A stretch of DNA of 64,000 nt from Lepus europaeus (lineage: Eukaryota; Chordata; Mammalia; Lagomorpha; Leporidae), in contig NC_084836.1 of the NCBI RefSeq assembly GCF_033115175.1, forward strand, positions 70,975,297 through 71,039,296, in the 5' to 3' direction. The position numbers and the translations under genes were made by a program. Position 1 is the first letter of the stretch; the number at the start of each line of letters is the position of its first letter. Shown here one piece after another: positions 11,690 to 21,825 of this stretch. The notes beneath the pieces are model-generated. The model ran no database searches, was not told the DNA's origin, and saw only the letters and a program-made list of their open reading frames with translations.

Positions 11690-12457
11690 TTTATTTAGCT
11701 ATAATTAGCATATCATATAATTCACCCATTTAAAGTCCACAATTCAATGGTTGGGAGCACATTCAGAATTGCACAACCATCACCACAGTCCAGTTTAGAT
11801 CATTTCCCTCAGCTCACAAAGAAATCCTGTATCCATCTTCACTCTCCATTTCCCAGCCCCTTCCTATGCTCTCATGTCCCACCAGAAAACCTCCAATCTA
11901 CTTTCTATCTCCATGAATTTGTCTATTCTGAACATTGACCATAAAAGGAATCATATGGGGCTGGTGCTGTGGTGTAGCAGGTAAAGCTGCTGCCTGAAGT
12001 GCTGGCATCCCATGTGTGTGCCAGTTCGAGTCCCGGCTGCTCCTCTTCCAATCCAGGTCTCTGCTATGGCCTGGGAAAGCAGTAGAAGATGACCCAAGTG
12101 CTTGGGCCCCTCACCCCTGTGGGAGACCCAGAAGAAGCTCCTGGATCCTGGTTCCCTCCTCATTGCCGCCAACTGGGGAGTGAACAAGCAGATGGAAGAC
12201 CTCTTTCTTTCTCTCTCTGCCTCTCCTCTCTCTGTGAAACTCTGACTTTCAAATGAATAAATAAATCTTTTTTAAAAAGAGGAATCATACAACATGTAGC
12301 CCTTTATGCACAGCTTCTTTGATTTAGCATGTCTTCAAAATTAATGTTATTATATGTGTCAGTACAGCACTGCTGTTTTCTTGAAGAATAATATTCCACT
12401 TTAAACATAATTTATGTAATTTTCACCAGCTGATAAACATTTGCATTGTTTTCACCT
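11690..12457 (-). mobile_element. L1M-type LINE 3' end, interrupted by a SINE
   Basis: Reverse orientation. ATAATTCACCCATTTAAAGT, ACAATTCAATGG, GCACAACCATCACCACAGTC, CTATCTCCATGAATTTG and AATAATATTCCA follow the ancient L1 3' region read backwards. A forward SINE (11,957-12,278) splits it. No coding capacity remains. Confidence 0.8.
11957..12278 (+). mobile_element. C-type SINE inserted in L1M
   Basis: Forward copy starting GGGGCTGGTGCTGTGGTGTAG. The flanks share AGGAATCATA, which is also the natural L1M sequence at that point, so this is the target duplication. Confidence 0.93.
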
Positions 12458-12692
12458 TTTTAAAAAAGAAGCATTTTATTTATTTGAAAGGCAGAGTGAC
12501 AGAGGGAGGAGAGACACAGAAAGAGATCTTCCATATCATGGTTCACTCGCCAAATGGCCACCAATAGCTGGGGCTGGGCCATGCCAAAACCAAGAGCCAA
12601 GAACTCCATCTGGGTCTCCCAAGTGGGTGGCAGGGACCCAAGGACATGGCCATCCTCTGCTGTTTCCCAGGTACATTAGCAGGGAGCTGGTA
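12458..12692 (-). mobile_element. C-type SINE, 5' truncated
   Basis: Reverse copy with tail AAGCATTTTATTTATTTGAAAG. The body ends at CACATTAGCAGGGAGCTGG, so the head is absent. Confidence 0.85.
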
Positions 12693-12736
12693 GTGGTATC
12701 AGAAATTTATTTTTAATTATACAGTGCTGCTTCTTT

Positions 12737-13055
12737 TGAGGCTAGTGCTATGGTGTAGCAGGTGGAGCTGCTGCCTGCGAAGCCAGCATCCCACATGGGA
12801 GCGGGTTCAAGTCTCCGATGCTCCACTTCCAATGCAGCCCCCAACTAATGTGCTTTGGAAAAGCAGTGGAAGATGGTTCAAGAGCTTGGGCCCCTGCCAC
12901 CCCTTGTGGGAGACTGGGATGAAGCTCCTGGCTCCTGGCTTCGGCCTGGCTTGGCCCTGGCATTGTGTCCATCTGTGGGGTGAACTGGCAGATCTCTTTC
13001 TCTCTCTCTCTCTCTGTAACTCTTGCTTTCAGATAAATAAATAAGTCTTTACACA
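12737..13055 (+). mobile_element. C-type SINE
   Basis: Forward copy starting TTGAGGCTAGTGCTATGG and ending GATAAATAAATAAGTC. Confidence 0.9.
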
Positions 13056-13079
13056 AACAAACAATTGTAATTCAGTGGA

Positions 13080-13290
13080 ACTTAGACTTGGGTTTGAGCT
13101 CTGGCTCTATTGCATTTACTTGGTGACTTCTGTTAACTTAAACTTCTGTGCCTCAATTTTGTCATCTGTAAAAGGGAAATAATCATTGTAGCTATCTCTG
13201 TTGAAGAATATCTATCTCTGTGTTGAAGAATAACTGAGTATAAATGCCTAGAGTAGAGCCTTAGTAATCAGAGATAACTTCAGAAATGTT
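13080..13290 (+). mobile_element. MIR element
   Basis: TTGGGTTTGAGCTCTGGCTC, CTTCTGTGCCTCAATTTTGTC and ATCTGTAAAAGGGAAATAAT are in MIR order. GTTGAAGAATA is duplicated in the 3' part, where TATCTCTGTGTTGAAGAATA repeats the preceding words. Confidence 0.8.
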
Positions 13291-13367
13291 AGCTTTTATC
13301 ATAGGTCTCAAATCACCTAGCAATAGAATTAAAGGTATTTTTTTCTTTTATTCTTTCAGAATTATTT

Positions 13368-13660
13368 AAAAAGACTGATTTTATTCATTTTAAAGGCAGA
13401 GTGACAGAGACATAGAGAGAGGTTCCACTAGTTTACTTCCCAAGTGGCCCTAACAGCCAGGGCTGGGCCAGGCCAAAGCCTGGAACTCCTGCCAGGTCTC
13501 CCACATAAGTGGTGAGGCCCATGCTCTGCTGCTTTCCCAGACACATTAGCAGGGAGCTGGATGAGCAGCAGAGTAGCCAGAACTTGGACATGCACTCTGA
13601 CGTGGGATGCCAGTGTGGCAGACAGCAGCTTAGCTCACTGCGCCACAGTCCCAGCCCCAG
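13368..13660 (-). mobile_element. C-type SINE, diverged
   Basis: Reverse copy from AAAGACTGATTTTATTCATT to GCGCCACAGTCCCAGCCCC, with small internal deletions. Confidence 0.87.
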
Positions 13661-13688
13661 GAAAGCTTTTTCAAATTAAAAACATTAC

Positions 13689-14026
13689 TGAGGCTGGCAC
13701 TGTGGTGTAGCAGGTAAAGCCACCACCTGCAGTGCCGGCATCCCATATGGGCACCTGTTCGAGTCCCAGCTGCTCCTCTTCCCATCCAGCTCTCTGCCTG
13801 GGAAAGCAGTGGAAGATGGCCTAAGGCCTTGGGCCCCTGCACCCACGTAAGAGACCTGGAGGAAGCTCCTGACTCCTGGCTTTGGATTGCTGCAGCTCTG
13901 GCCATTGCAGCCATTTGGGGAGTGAATCAGCAGATGGAAGACCTCTCTCTCTCTCTTTCTTCCTCTCCTTCTTTCTCTGTGGACTACTCTGACTTTCAAA
14001 TAAATAAATCTTAAAAAAAAAAAAAA
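13689..14026 (+). mobile_element. C-type SINE, first of a tandem pair
   Basis: Forward copy starting TGAGGCTGGCACTGTGGTG. Its poly(A) tail is followed immediately by the next copy. Confidence 0.92.
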
Positions 14027-14330
14027 GTTGCTGCCTGCAGTGCCGGCATCCCATATTGGGGCCGGTTCAAGTTCCAGCTGCTCCACTTCCAATCCAGCTC
14101 TCTGCTATGGCCTGGGAAAGCAGTAGAAGATGGCCCAAGTGCTTGGGCTACTGTATCCACTGGGAGACCCAGAAGAAGCTCCTGGCTCCTGGCTTTGGAT
14201 CATCCTAGTTCTGGCCATTGCGGCTATTTAGGGAGTGAACCAGTGAATGGAAGACTTCTCTCTCTCTCTCAGTGGCTCTCTGAAACTCTGCCTTTCAAAT
14301 AAATAAATAAATCTTCAAGAAACAAAAACC
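14027..14330 (+). mobile_element. C-type SINE, 5' truncated, tandem partner
   Basis: Begins in mid-head at GTTGCTGCCTGCAGTGCCGG directly after the poly(A) of the preceding copy and ends AAATAAATAAATAAATCTTC. It may be a truncated insertion or the product of recombination. Confidence 0.9.
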
Positions 14331-14944
14331 AACCAAACAAAAAAAATTATCAAATTTTATTTTGTTCAGAGGATACAATTTGGAAAAAAAAAAAAAGAGG
14401 GGGGTGTGATTATGCAAAGGGAAAGCAAAGATTTTTGGTTGAAACAAAGATTTTCAGAAAATGTGATTTGGCTCCAAGGCACTGAACCAAGCTGTGGCTA
14501 ATGTAAAATGCTGCAATCCTGCAGATGTCCTTTGGGAGAAACATTCGTTTCTAAATTAGAATTCTAACCATACACTTCTTCAACACACTGGCTTGTTCCT
14601 GTGCAGATAAGGAGAGGTGGGGAGATCAGATGAATGCAGGAGAGCTGGCCGGGGTGTGTGTGTGTGTGTGTGTCCCTGCCTAGGCTCAGCCCAGCTGGAG
14701 ACCCCCCTCCACTGACTCCAGGGGCTGTCACTCCTCACTGAACAGCACAGGCTGCAGTAAGTCTCAGGCTGGGGAGTTGCTGAGGGCTGCAGGGTCACTG
14801 TGCCAAGGGCAACCCGAGCGAGCAAACGACTCCAGAGCTGCTACTCAGCACCAAAGAACACCGCACTGCAGAGCTTATTTCCACAAGGAAGGCACTTGCT
14901 ATTCATCAAAACATGTAACAGGGAGAGCCCAGCCGAGAAGCCAG
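14331..14944. other. Unassigned intergenic DNA with short (TG)n
   Basis: An A-rich start is followed by mixed sequence. A (TG)n run of about 20 bases sits at 14,655-14,674. No gene is recognised. Confidence 0.45.
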
Positions 14945-15400
14945 ATAGAGCCAAGTGTGGATTCTCATTTTGCCTCTGATCAGTTGTCAGGGTCTTGGGG
15001 TGTACTATTTATCTTCCCTGAATCTGTTTCCTCAACTCAGGAAAATAGTGAATGTAATTGTACCTACCTCCTAGAATTATTATTGTTTAATATTTGTTGA
15101 TTTGTTTGAAAGAGTGAGACAGAGAGAGGGACACACACAGAGGCAGAGAGAGAGAGAGAGAGAAAGAGAGAGATCTGCTATCTCCTGGTTCACTCTCCAA
15201 ATGCCTGCAATGGCAGGGGCTGATCAGCCTCCACCCAGGTCTCCCACATCATGGCAGGTGCCAAGCACTTGGGCCATCACTACACCGGTGTCACAAGTAG
15301 CGGTTTAACCCATTGCTCCACAATGCCAGTCCCGCTGCTGGAATTATTCTGAGGATTGAATTAGATGATAAATATAAGGAATTGTCCTCCATTTGGTAAT
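14945..15400 (+). mobile_element. MIR element split by a SINE
   Basis: ATTCTCATTTTGCCTCTGAT, CTGAATCTGTTTCCTCAACT and GTACCTACCTCCTAGAATTAT form a MIR. It resumes after the reverse SINE at 15,090-15,333 as GGAATTATTCTGAGGATTG and AATTAGATGATAAATATAAGG. Confidence 0.75.
15090..15333 (-). mobile_element. C-type SINE inside MIR, internally deleted
   Basis: Reverse copy from ATTTGTTGATTTGTTTGAAAG to CTCCACAATGCCAGTCCC. The central segment before the inverted head is missing. The imperfectly repeated flanks GAATTATTATT / GAATTATTCT are the likely target duplication. Confidence 0.85.
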
Positions 15401-15579
15401 CAATAAATAATAAGTAATCATAATAAATAAGTCTTCAGATGCTCTTCTGGAGTCCAAATGCCTGACAAGTAGATATTTATGCCATCTAAACATTCTCTGG
15501 GAAGTGAGGAGCATTTCATCCAGCAGCAAAGCTACCAGTTAAGAAGGGAAGCCAGCTTCCCTTGAGGGAGATTGCACCT

Positions 15580-15770
15580 GTTGACTCCTGATTCCAGCTC
15601 CTGGGCAGTGCCGACCCTGGGAGGCCTTGGTAATGGCACAAGTGATTAGGTTCCTGCTATCCATGTGGGAAAGCTGGATTGCATTCCCAGCTCCCAGCTT
15701 GGGTCATGGTGGGCATTTGGGGAGTGAACCAAAGGATGGAAGCTGCCTGTCTCACAAATAAACAACATCA
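15580..15770 (+). mobile_element. Old C-type SINE 3' half
   Basis: Forward fragment: GACCCTGGGAGGCCTTGG, CCTGCTATCCATGTGGG, GCATTTGGGGAGTGAACC and CACAAATAAAC. The head is lost. Confidence 0.7.
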
Positions 15771-16049
15771 AAAATGTAAAAACACTGTTTCTAAATCTCA
15801 ACCCAGATTTGTAACTGTTACCAAGTTCATAGCTGTAACCATCTACCCGAGGGCCGCAGATGGTGGAAACAAGGTAGGAAGCCGGCTGTTCTGATACACA
15901 GTTTGTGAGAGGTGCAGAGGTGTACGAAGACAGCATAGCCTGAACTGGGTCCCCTCCGTGGTAAAACTGTCCCCGCGTCTGGCATGTTTGTGCAGGGTTG
16001 CGTGGATCTGTGGGGTTTATCTGAGCCAAGGTGTTTAAAGTTGAGAGGG

Positions 16050-16057
16050 TGACGTCA
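16050..16057. promoter_or_regulatory. Perfect CRE palindrome TGACGTCA
   Basis: An exact eight-base cAMP-response element at the left of the SINE-free island. An eight-base motif can occur by chance in 64 kb, so function is unproven. Confidence 0.3.
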
Positions 16058-16448
16058 GTGTTTCTGGGACTGATGCTGATGTGGCTCTCAAACCAGGATT
16101 TTCTGGATACCTATTTGAAACGGGCCCTGTCACTGGCACCATGGCTTCTGCAGACACTGCATGTGATCTCAGACCGTCAGCAAAGGCTGGAGGTAGCGTC
16201 TTGCCTCAGAACTGGGGGTCACCTACGTCTCATGAAACCCCTCGATTCCTGACTGTTCTCGTGGTTAGAGCTGGTGACAGCAGATCATAAATCCTATGTA
16301 AATCAGCCCCTTCCGGAGCGTCCTCTCAACGCTCCCCCACAGACAGCCTGGGCACTGGTTGAAAGGAAGCCAAGGGCGAACTCCATTTTACACTGATTTT
16401 CAGTGAACACAAGATGCCTGTTTGCTGTCAAACCATTGAGGAAAATGG

Positions 16449-16479
<31 letters not shown>

Positions 16480-16576
16480 TTTGCAATGATTTTTATCTCC
16501 TGTGTCTGGCACTGGCTAAGGTTTCAGGCAAACAGAGGCACAGAGGACATAGCAACAATCGCTGGGGAGCTTCCTG

Positions 16577-16588
16577 GTTGCTAGGAAC
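16577..16588. promoter_or_regulatory. RFX X-box-like palindrome
   Basis: GTTGCTAGGAAC resembles the RFX-family X-box (GTNRCC, 0-3 bases, RGYAAC), with one deviation in each half. It lies about 13.7 kb upstream of the first tubulin gene. Confidence 0.35.
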
Positions 16589-17306
16589 AGTAAATACCAC
16601 AGAGACACAGAGACTCCACCTTTCTCCTGCACATAATGAGACCTGGAGCTGGTTTCTCATTGCAGATACAAGAGTCCTCCAGGCAGAGCATAACAGCTTC
16701 TTCTCCCTCTTCCCTTCCTGTTAGATTTTTACAATTGTACACTTTGCACACGATGCCCAGGAGCCTGACTGTTGGCTTCTAAATTCACCCAAGAACACTT
16801 AAGTTCACTAACTTCCGTTTCAGTGCTGCATGGGTGAGATGGCAGGAACCAGTGCTGTGCATCTGACTGGGGAATGCTGAGTACTTTGTGAGCTCCTCAC
16901 CTTGTTTATGATCGCCCGCGGTCTGGGAGACTTATTGTGAGATGCTCACCCTACTGCAAACATTCAGGAGTGATCTCCAAGCCTACTTTCCAATCTCTCT
17001 TTAGAAAAGACAGTAGAAGCATGCAGAATACAAAATGTAGTCCTGGAAACTTAAGATTTTTCCATGACTCATTCAAGGAAATTGCATAATAGCCTTTCCC
17101 TGCCAAGCTCCCACAGTCTTCTCAAATACCTTGCTATTTTCCTTATTCTATTCCCTTATTCCCCAACCTATCTTTCCAACCTTTCTCTGTGCCACTGATT
17201 TTCCCCCCTCTTTTCTCTAAGGCTGTAAAGCTCTCTAGGGTCTTGTCACACGATGGGAAAGGTGATCGTGGAAATCTGAAGTACCCCCGACCTTGCTAGC
17301 TAGTCT

Positions 17307-17339
17307 GTTTCCTAGCAACAGCACATGTTGCTTAGTAAC
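17307..17339. promoter_or_regulatory. Pair of RFX X-box-like palindromes
   Basis: GTTTCCTAGCAAC (17,307-17,319) and GTTGCTTAGTAAC (17,327-17,339) lie in the same orientation 20 bases apart, about two helical turns. Each has an exact RGYAAC half and one mismatch in the other half. RFX factors control ciliary and immune genes; a link to tubulin expression in ciliated cells is inference. Confidence 0.45.
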
Positions 17340-17856
17340 ACAGGAGCTGAGAGAGAAGTTGCTCTTCCATATCCGAAAATAATGAAATCCTTCAAAAAGA
17401 TTAATAGTGGGCTTACTTATTAAAATACGCTAAATCCAGAGACAATTTTACCACAGAGGGGACACAGTTCAAGCTATGCCATATTAGTAAACCTCTACAT
17501 CTCTTACAATCTGTGTAACAGGATGCTGTTCAGATAAGCAGATGAAGGAGTGAACCACAGCCTTTCCTCTTTCTCTTCTGCAGAGGGCACAAATCAATGT
17601 TGAAGTCCTAAGGGAGATGGAGAAATGTTTCCTAAATGATCTTTTAGGCTGGGCAGATGTAGAGACACTCAGCCTTCTCAAACTCTCCTCTTCTGCACAT
17701 GAATAATTGATTTTTAAGTCTTAAGGAATATGCAGAAATATTTCTTAAGATGCTTGCTTTGGTTGGGCTTCTTTGGGTGTTGGCTTTCAGAGTGCCACCA
17801 GTGATTCTCCATCAAATTATCCAGGGCCTGTAGGGATTTAGAAATAACAGAGTCAG

Positions 17857-18187
17857 GAGCTGGCACCATGATGTAATGGGTAAAGCCTCTGTCTGCAGTG
17901 CCGGCATCCCATATGGGTGCCAGTTCAAGTCCTGGCTGCTCCACTTCTGATCCTGCTCTCTTCTATGGCCTGGGAAAGCAACAGAAGATGGCCCAAGTCC
18001 TTGGGCCCCTGCACCCATTTGGGAGACCTGGAAGAAGCTCCTGGCTCCTGGCTTTGGATTGGATCAGTTCTGGCAGTTGCGGCCATTTGGGGAGTGAACC
18101 AGCCAATGGAAGACCTTGCTCTCTCTGCCTCTTCCTCTCTGTAACTCTGCCTTTCAAATAAATAAATAAATCTTAAAAAAAAAAAAC
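17857..18187 (+). mobile_element. C-type SINE
   Basis: Forward copy starting AGGAGCTGGCACCATGATG and ending AAATAAATAAATAAATC plus poly(A). Confidence 0.92.
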
Positions 18188-18425
18188 CCTGAGCCACAGC
18201 AAACACACTAAAACTGTTTGGCTCCAGAATGGTAAATTAATAATTCTGAAAGTTTTTATTATTACTTAATGAATTAGAGCTACTGAATCAGACTCTCTAG
18301 TTATACAACTGGGAATCTATAATTTTTGACAAGCACCTCAATTGGTTCAGCACATTTAGGGATCGAGCCAACGTGTTCCAGGGGAAATTTTTTATTTTGG
18401 TTTCAAATTTACATAAATAACTCTT

Positions 18426-18749
18426 TTTTTTTTTTGACAGCCAGAGTGGATAGTGAGAGAGAGAGAGACAGAGAGAAAGGTCTTCCTTTTTGCCGTTGGT
18501 TCACCCTCCAATGGCCGCTGCGGCTGGTGCATCTCGCTGATCTGAAGCCAGGAGCCACGTGCTGGTCTCCCATACGGGTGCAGGGCCCAAGGACTTGGGC
18601 CATCCTCCACTGCCTTCCCGGGCCATAGCAGAGAGCTGGCCTGGAAGAGGGGCAACCGGGATAGAATCCAGCGCCCCAACCGGGACTAGAACCCAGTGTG
18701 CTGGCACCGCAAGGCAGAGGATTAGCCTGTTAAGCCACGGCGCTGGCTT
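18426..18749 (-). mobile_element. C-type SINE, young subfamily
   Basis: Reverse copy with poly(T), GACAGCCAGAGTGGATAG and a head ending AAGCCACGGCGCTGGC. The target duplication is ACATAAATAACTCTT / ACATACATAACTCTT, one change in 15. Confidence 0.94.
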
Positions 18750-18897
18750 ACATACATAACTCTTAAAGAAGAAGCCTGGAAGGCTGAGTCCTAAATATTC
18801 TGTCACATCTTCCCCTTTAACTAGGCCCTTCAGGTAGTAAAAATTGGTCAAGAATTGGAAGACTAGTCATTTTGTTGTAGGCAGGCATACAGAATAA

Positions 18898-19380
18898 AAT
18901 TGATCAGGTTTGTGAGCTAGAAGACCACGCCTCCACCCCCCGCCCTGTGTGACCGCATGCCATACATGGTAACACCTGTGCACCCACCTGCCAATCAGTC
19001 TAATTAACCACTCCCCTTTAGAAGTGGATTAAAGGACTGAAACATGGTGGGCCCAGCCCTTTTTTCCTTTTGTCCTGGACCCCTTTTCAGCCCTGAGCCT
19101 TTGGGGTGTGTGGCCTTTTGGCCACCCGCCCCATGTATGCTTCCTGGCCTACATGCTCCTCCATGTGGCTGGCTCCTGGTGCTTGGTATGAATCCAGATT
19201 TCCCTCTCTCTCAGATAGAGCTCTCACTCTCCTATGCATTTCTCCCACTGAATAAAAGCTTAAAACTTATCATGCTGCCTGTTTCATTTATGCCAGTATT
19301 CAGAATTCTTCTCTAAATTCATAGCAAGAGACAACAAGAGTTATTAATATTCCAAATTTATTAATAAGCATCTGGCAACA
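18898..19380 (+). mobile_element. Probable endogenous retroviral LTR
   Basis: The order of signals is LTR-like. A GC-rich U3-like part (ACCACGCCTCCACC, CAATCAGTCTAATTAACC) is followed by a poly(A) signal in CACTGAATAAAAGCTT at about 19,250. An AT-rich U5-like part then ends in CA (TCTGGCAACA). The match just beyond it to a tRNA primer site supports this 3' boundary. The 5' boundary near 18,898 is approximate. No viral genes were found next to it. Confidence 0.5.
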
Positions 19381-19384
19381 TAAC

Positions 19385-19402
19385 TGGAACCCCAGATGGG
19401 AC
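19385..19402 (+). other. Primer-binding-site-like sequence (tRNA-Arg type)
   Basis: TGGAACCCCAGATGGGAC begins four bases after the LTR end. From memory of the tRNA-Arg(CCT) 3' end, its complement is TGGTACCCCAGGTGGGAC, two changes in 18. That placement is expected for the start of a retroviral leader. What follows is not recognisably retroviral. Confidence 0.4.
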
Positions 19403-20156
19403 TTCTAAGGGATATGTTTCCAATATTAATTTGTTCTATATGGAAATACTTATTAAGACAATTCTGACATATGAATGACATAATTTCATGACAAGTTGGG
19501 GATAAATTTAAATGTATTAATACATGTGAAGTACTTAGAAAAATGCCTGGAACATAGTGCTAGATGACGTCATTGTTTTCATCTGGCTTAGTAGGTCAAA
19601 CAGCTGGTCACAATGAATGGAAACTGAGAATACAGAACAACTGAGGATACTGAGCATGTAAAATACTGAAGAGAGAACAGAGAACAATAATTAATTCGAT
19701 TTAGGTATGTTGAAAGTGGGATGTCTGGGGACGTCCAGGGGAATAAAACCAATAAGGCATTTTAAAAATAAATTTTTATTTTGTGTGGGATTAGCTATAC
19801 ATACAAAAGAATCAGTTATAACTCTCAGTGTTTTATGTGTAACAAGATCCAGGCAACTATAAACACTTTTGGAGGCATCAAAATGCTTTTTTGTTCACTA
19901 GTAAATCAATCTCACTCTGACTTATGTACAACACAGAATTAATTAAGACAAAGATGGAGAGAAAAGAGAAAAGCCCACATTTGGGGGTTGGGGGATGGGG
20001 TCCGGAGTGTCTTTTGATTACTATCAAATCCCTGGGGCCAGCGCACCATGGCAACCTTCCTGGTCTGCCACCTAATTTCCATCCCCTTTGGGAAGGCAGG
20101 GGGCCGGACAGAGGTGGTTCAGTTTGCATTATTTTTAAATGATCACATCTTTTCAT
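19403..20156. other. Diverged DNA with a MIR-like stretch and a CRE
   Basis: GTGAAGTACTTAGAAAAATG and CCTGGAACATAGTGC (about 19,527-19,562) resemble the 3' part of MIR. A perfect TGACGTCA sits at 19,564-19,571. The rest is AT-rich and unassigned. Confidence 0.45.
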
Positions 20157-20481
20157 TTTTTAAAGATTCAATCATTTATTTGAGAGTTAAAGTTATAAAC
20201 AGAGAGAGGGAGAGATAGAGAGGTCTTCTATCTGCTGGTTCACTCCCCAAATGGCTATAATGGCCAGAGCTAAGCTGATCCGAAGCCAGGAGCCCAGAGC
20301 TTCTTCTGGGTCTCCCATGTGTGTGCAGAGGCCCAAGGACTTGGGCCATCTTCCACTGCTTTCTTAGGCCACAGCAGAGAGCTGGGTCAGAAGTGGAGCA
20401 GCTGGGACTCAAAATGGTGCCCATAAGGGATGCCAGCACTGTAGTCAGCAGCTTTAACCGCTATGCCACAGTGCCGGCCCC
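20157..20481 (-). mobile_element. C-type SINE
   Basis: Reverse copy from TTTTTTAAAGATTCAATCATT to CTATGCCACAGTGCCGGCCCCC, full length. Confidence 0.92.
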
Positions 20482-20747
20482 CAGTGTGTACTCTTGTGCA
20501 TATGTGTAATTTGGGTCAATGAAATGCAACCAAATTATAAATTGTGCTTCGTGGAGACGGATGATTTCCATCTTCTAAGTTTCTGTTCCTTCTTCTGTAA
20601 GAATGCTTTTGAGTCTCTTCAAATTTTGTGCCCTTTTTCAGATTTCACTAGAAGGCTTGGGTTAATCACCACCAGGATGGACCAGGAAAAAGTGCAAATT
20701 CAAATGTGTATCTGAGGACATAAATACTTTGTTAAAAACAGTGCTTC

Positions 20748-21532
20748 GGGCCAGTGCCGTGGCTAATCCTCCACCTGCGGCGCCTACACCCTGGGTTCTA
20801 GTCCCAGCTGGGGCCGGATTCTGTCCCGGTTGCTCCTCTTCCAGTCCAGCTCTCTGCTGTGGCCCGGGAGTGCAGTGGAGGATGGCCCAAGTCCTTGGGC
20901 CCTGCACCCGCAAGGGAGACCAGGAGGAAGCACCTGGCTCCTGGCTTCAGATTGTAGGGATAGAGTCCCTAGTTTGCTAAATAAACTCTCCTGGAATTTA
21001 TGACCTTCTGCTCCCCACCAGCTCCCCTGGAATTTATGGCCCAGTGCTTCCTGCCAGTGACTCCCCACTCCCTGTGCCATCCCCTTTGTGTGGCCTTCCC
21101 ATCACATAACGTATACAGCTTATACATTTAAATGAACCAATGAACATGTTAGGTCCCAATACCTTGCCATATAGAGAGTAAGAAGGTAACCTATGTAGGA
21201 GATGACCTGCACCCTTGTAAGTGTGAGGCTATAAAAACCTCTCTTATGCAAACGAGAGGGCCTTTTGCCCTCTGCTAAAGGGCTGTGTGTGGGTAGGGGG
21301 TCACAGCCCGCTGGTAACAAATAAACCTCTGCTTTTGTATCCACGACTGTGCCTTGTGCATTGATTGGGAAATTCGGACACAACAGGATCAGCGCGGTGC
21401 ACCGGCCACAGCGCGCTGGCCACAGCGGCCATTGAGGGGTGAACCAACAGAAAAGGAAGACCTTTCTCTCTGTCTCTGTCTCTCACTGTCTACTCTGCCT
21501 GTCAAACAAACAAACAAACAAACAAACAAAAA
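20748..21532 (+). mobile_element. Young C-type SINE split by a solo LTR
   Basis: The forward copy starts CGGGCCAGTGCCGTGGC. It breaks at 20,952 within CTGGCTTCAGAT and resumes at 21,386 with GGATCAGCGCGGTGC, exactly the next words of the family sequence. The tail is a (CAAA)n run at about 21,505-21,530. Confidence 0.94.
20953..21385 (+). mobile_element. Solo endogenous retroviral LTR inside a SINE
   Basis: A 433-base insertion beginning TGTAGGGATAG and ending GGACACAACA, so it has TG...CA ends. The flanking four bases are AGAT and GGAT, a four-base target duplication with one change. Inside are a TATA-like GGCTATAAAAACC at about 21,231 and an AATAAA signal about 65 bases before the 3' end, in the order U3, R, U5. 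It contains no viral gene. The four-base duplication and signal layout suggest a class I (gamma-like) ERV. Confidence 0.85.
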
Positions 21533-21543
21533 ACAATGCTTCA

Positions 21544-21812
21544 GGGGCTGGTGCTGTGTAGCAGGAAAAGCTATTCCAGCTCTCTGCTATGGCCTGAGAA
21601 AGCAGTAGAAGATGACCCAAGTCCTTGGGACCCTGCACCCGCTTGGGAGACCTGGAAGAAGCTCCTGGCTCCTGGATTCAGGTTGGTCCAGCTCTGACCC
21701 TTGCAGCCATTTGTGGAGTGAACCAGAGGATGGAAGACCTCTCTCTCTCTCTCTCTGCCTCTCTGTGTGACTCTGCCTTTCAGATAAATAAATAAATCTT
21801 AAAACAAAAAAC
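21544..21812 (+). mobile_element. C-type SINE with deleted head segment
   Basis: Forward copy. The head GGGGCTGGTGCTGTGTAGCAG jumps directly to CCAGCTCTCTGCTATGGCC, an internal deletion of about 70 bases. The tail is normal. Confidence 0.92.
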
Positions 21813-21825
21813 AAAAGCAGTGGTT

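Larger units (their letters stand above)
15771..17856. other. 2.1-kb SINE-free island
   Basis: The longest repeat-poor stretch in the left third apart from 6.1-8.1 kb. A 24-base poly(T) lies at about 16,459-16,482. It holds one perfect CRE palindrome and three RFX X-box-like palindromes, listed separately. No open frame resembles a known protein. Inference: a distal regulatory region for the tubulin cluster is possible. Confidence 0.45.

Noticed and set aside
17900-17945. tRNA-like A and B boxes (GGTTCAAGTCC type) repeated throughout the window
   Set aside because: These are the tRNA-derived heads of C-type SINEs. None folds into a complete tRNA with anticodon arm and acceptor stem as far as can be judged by eye.
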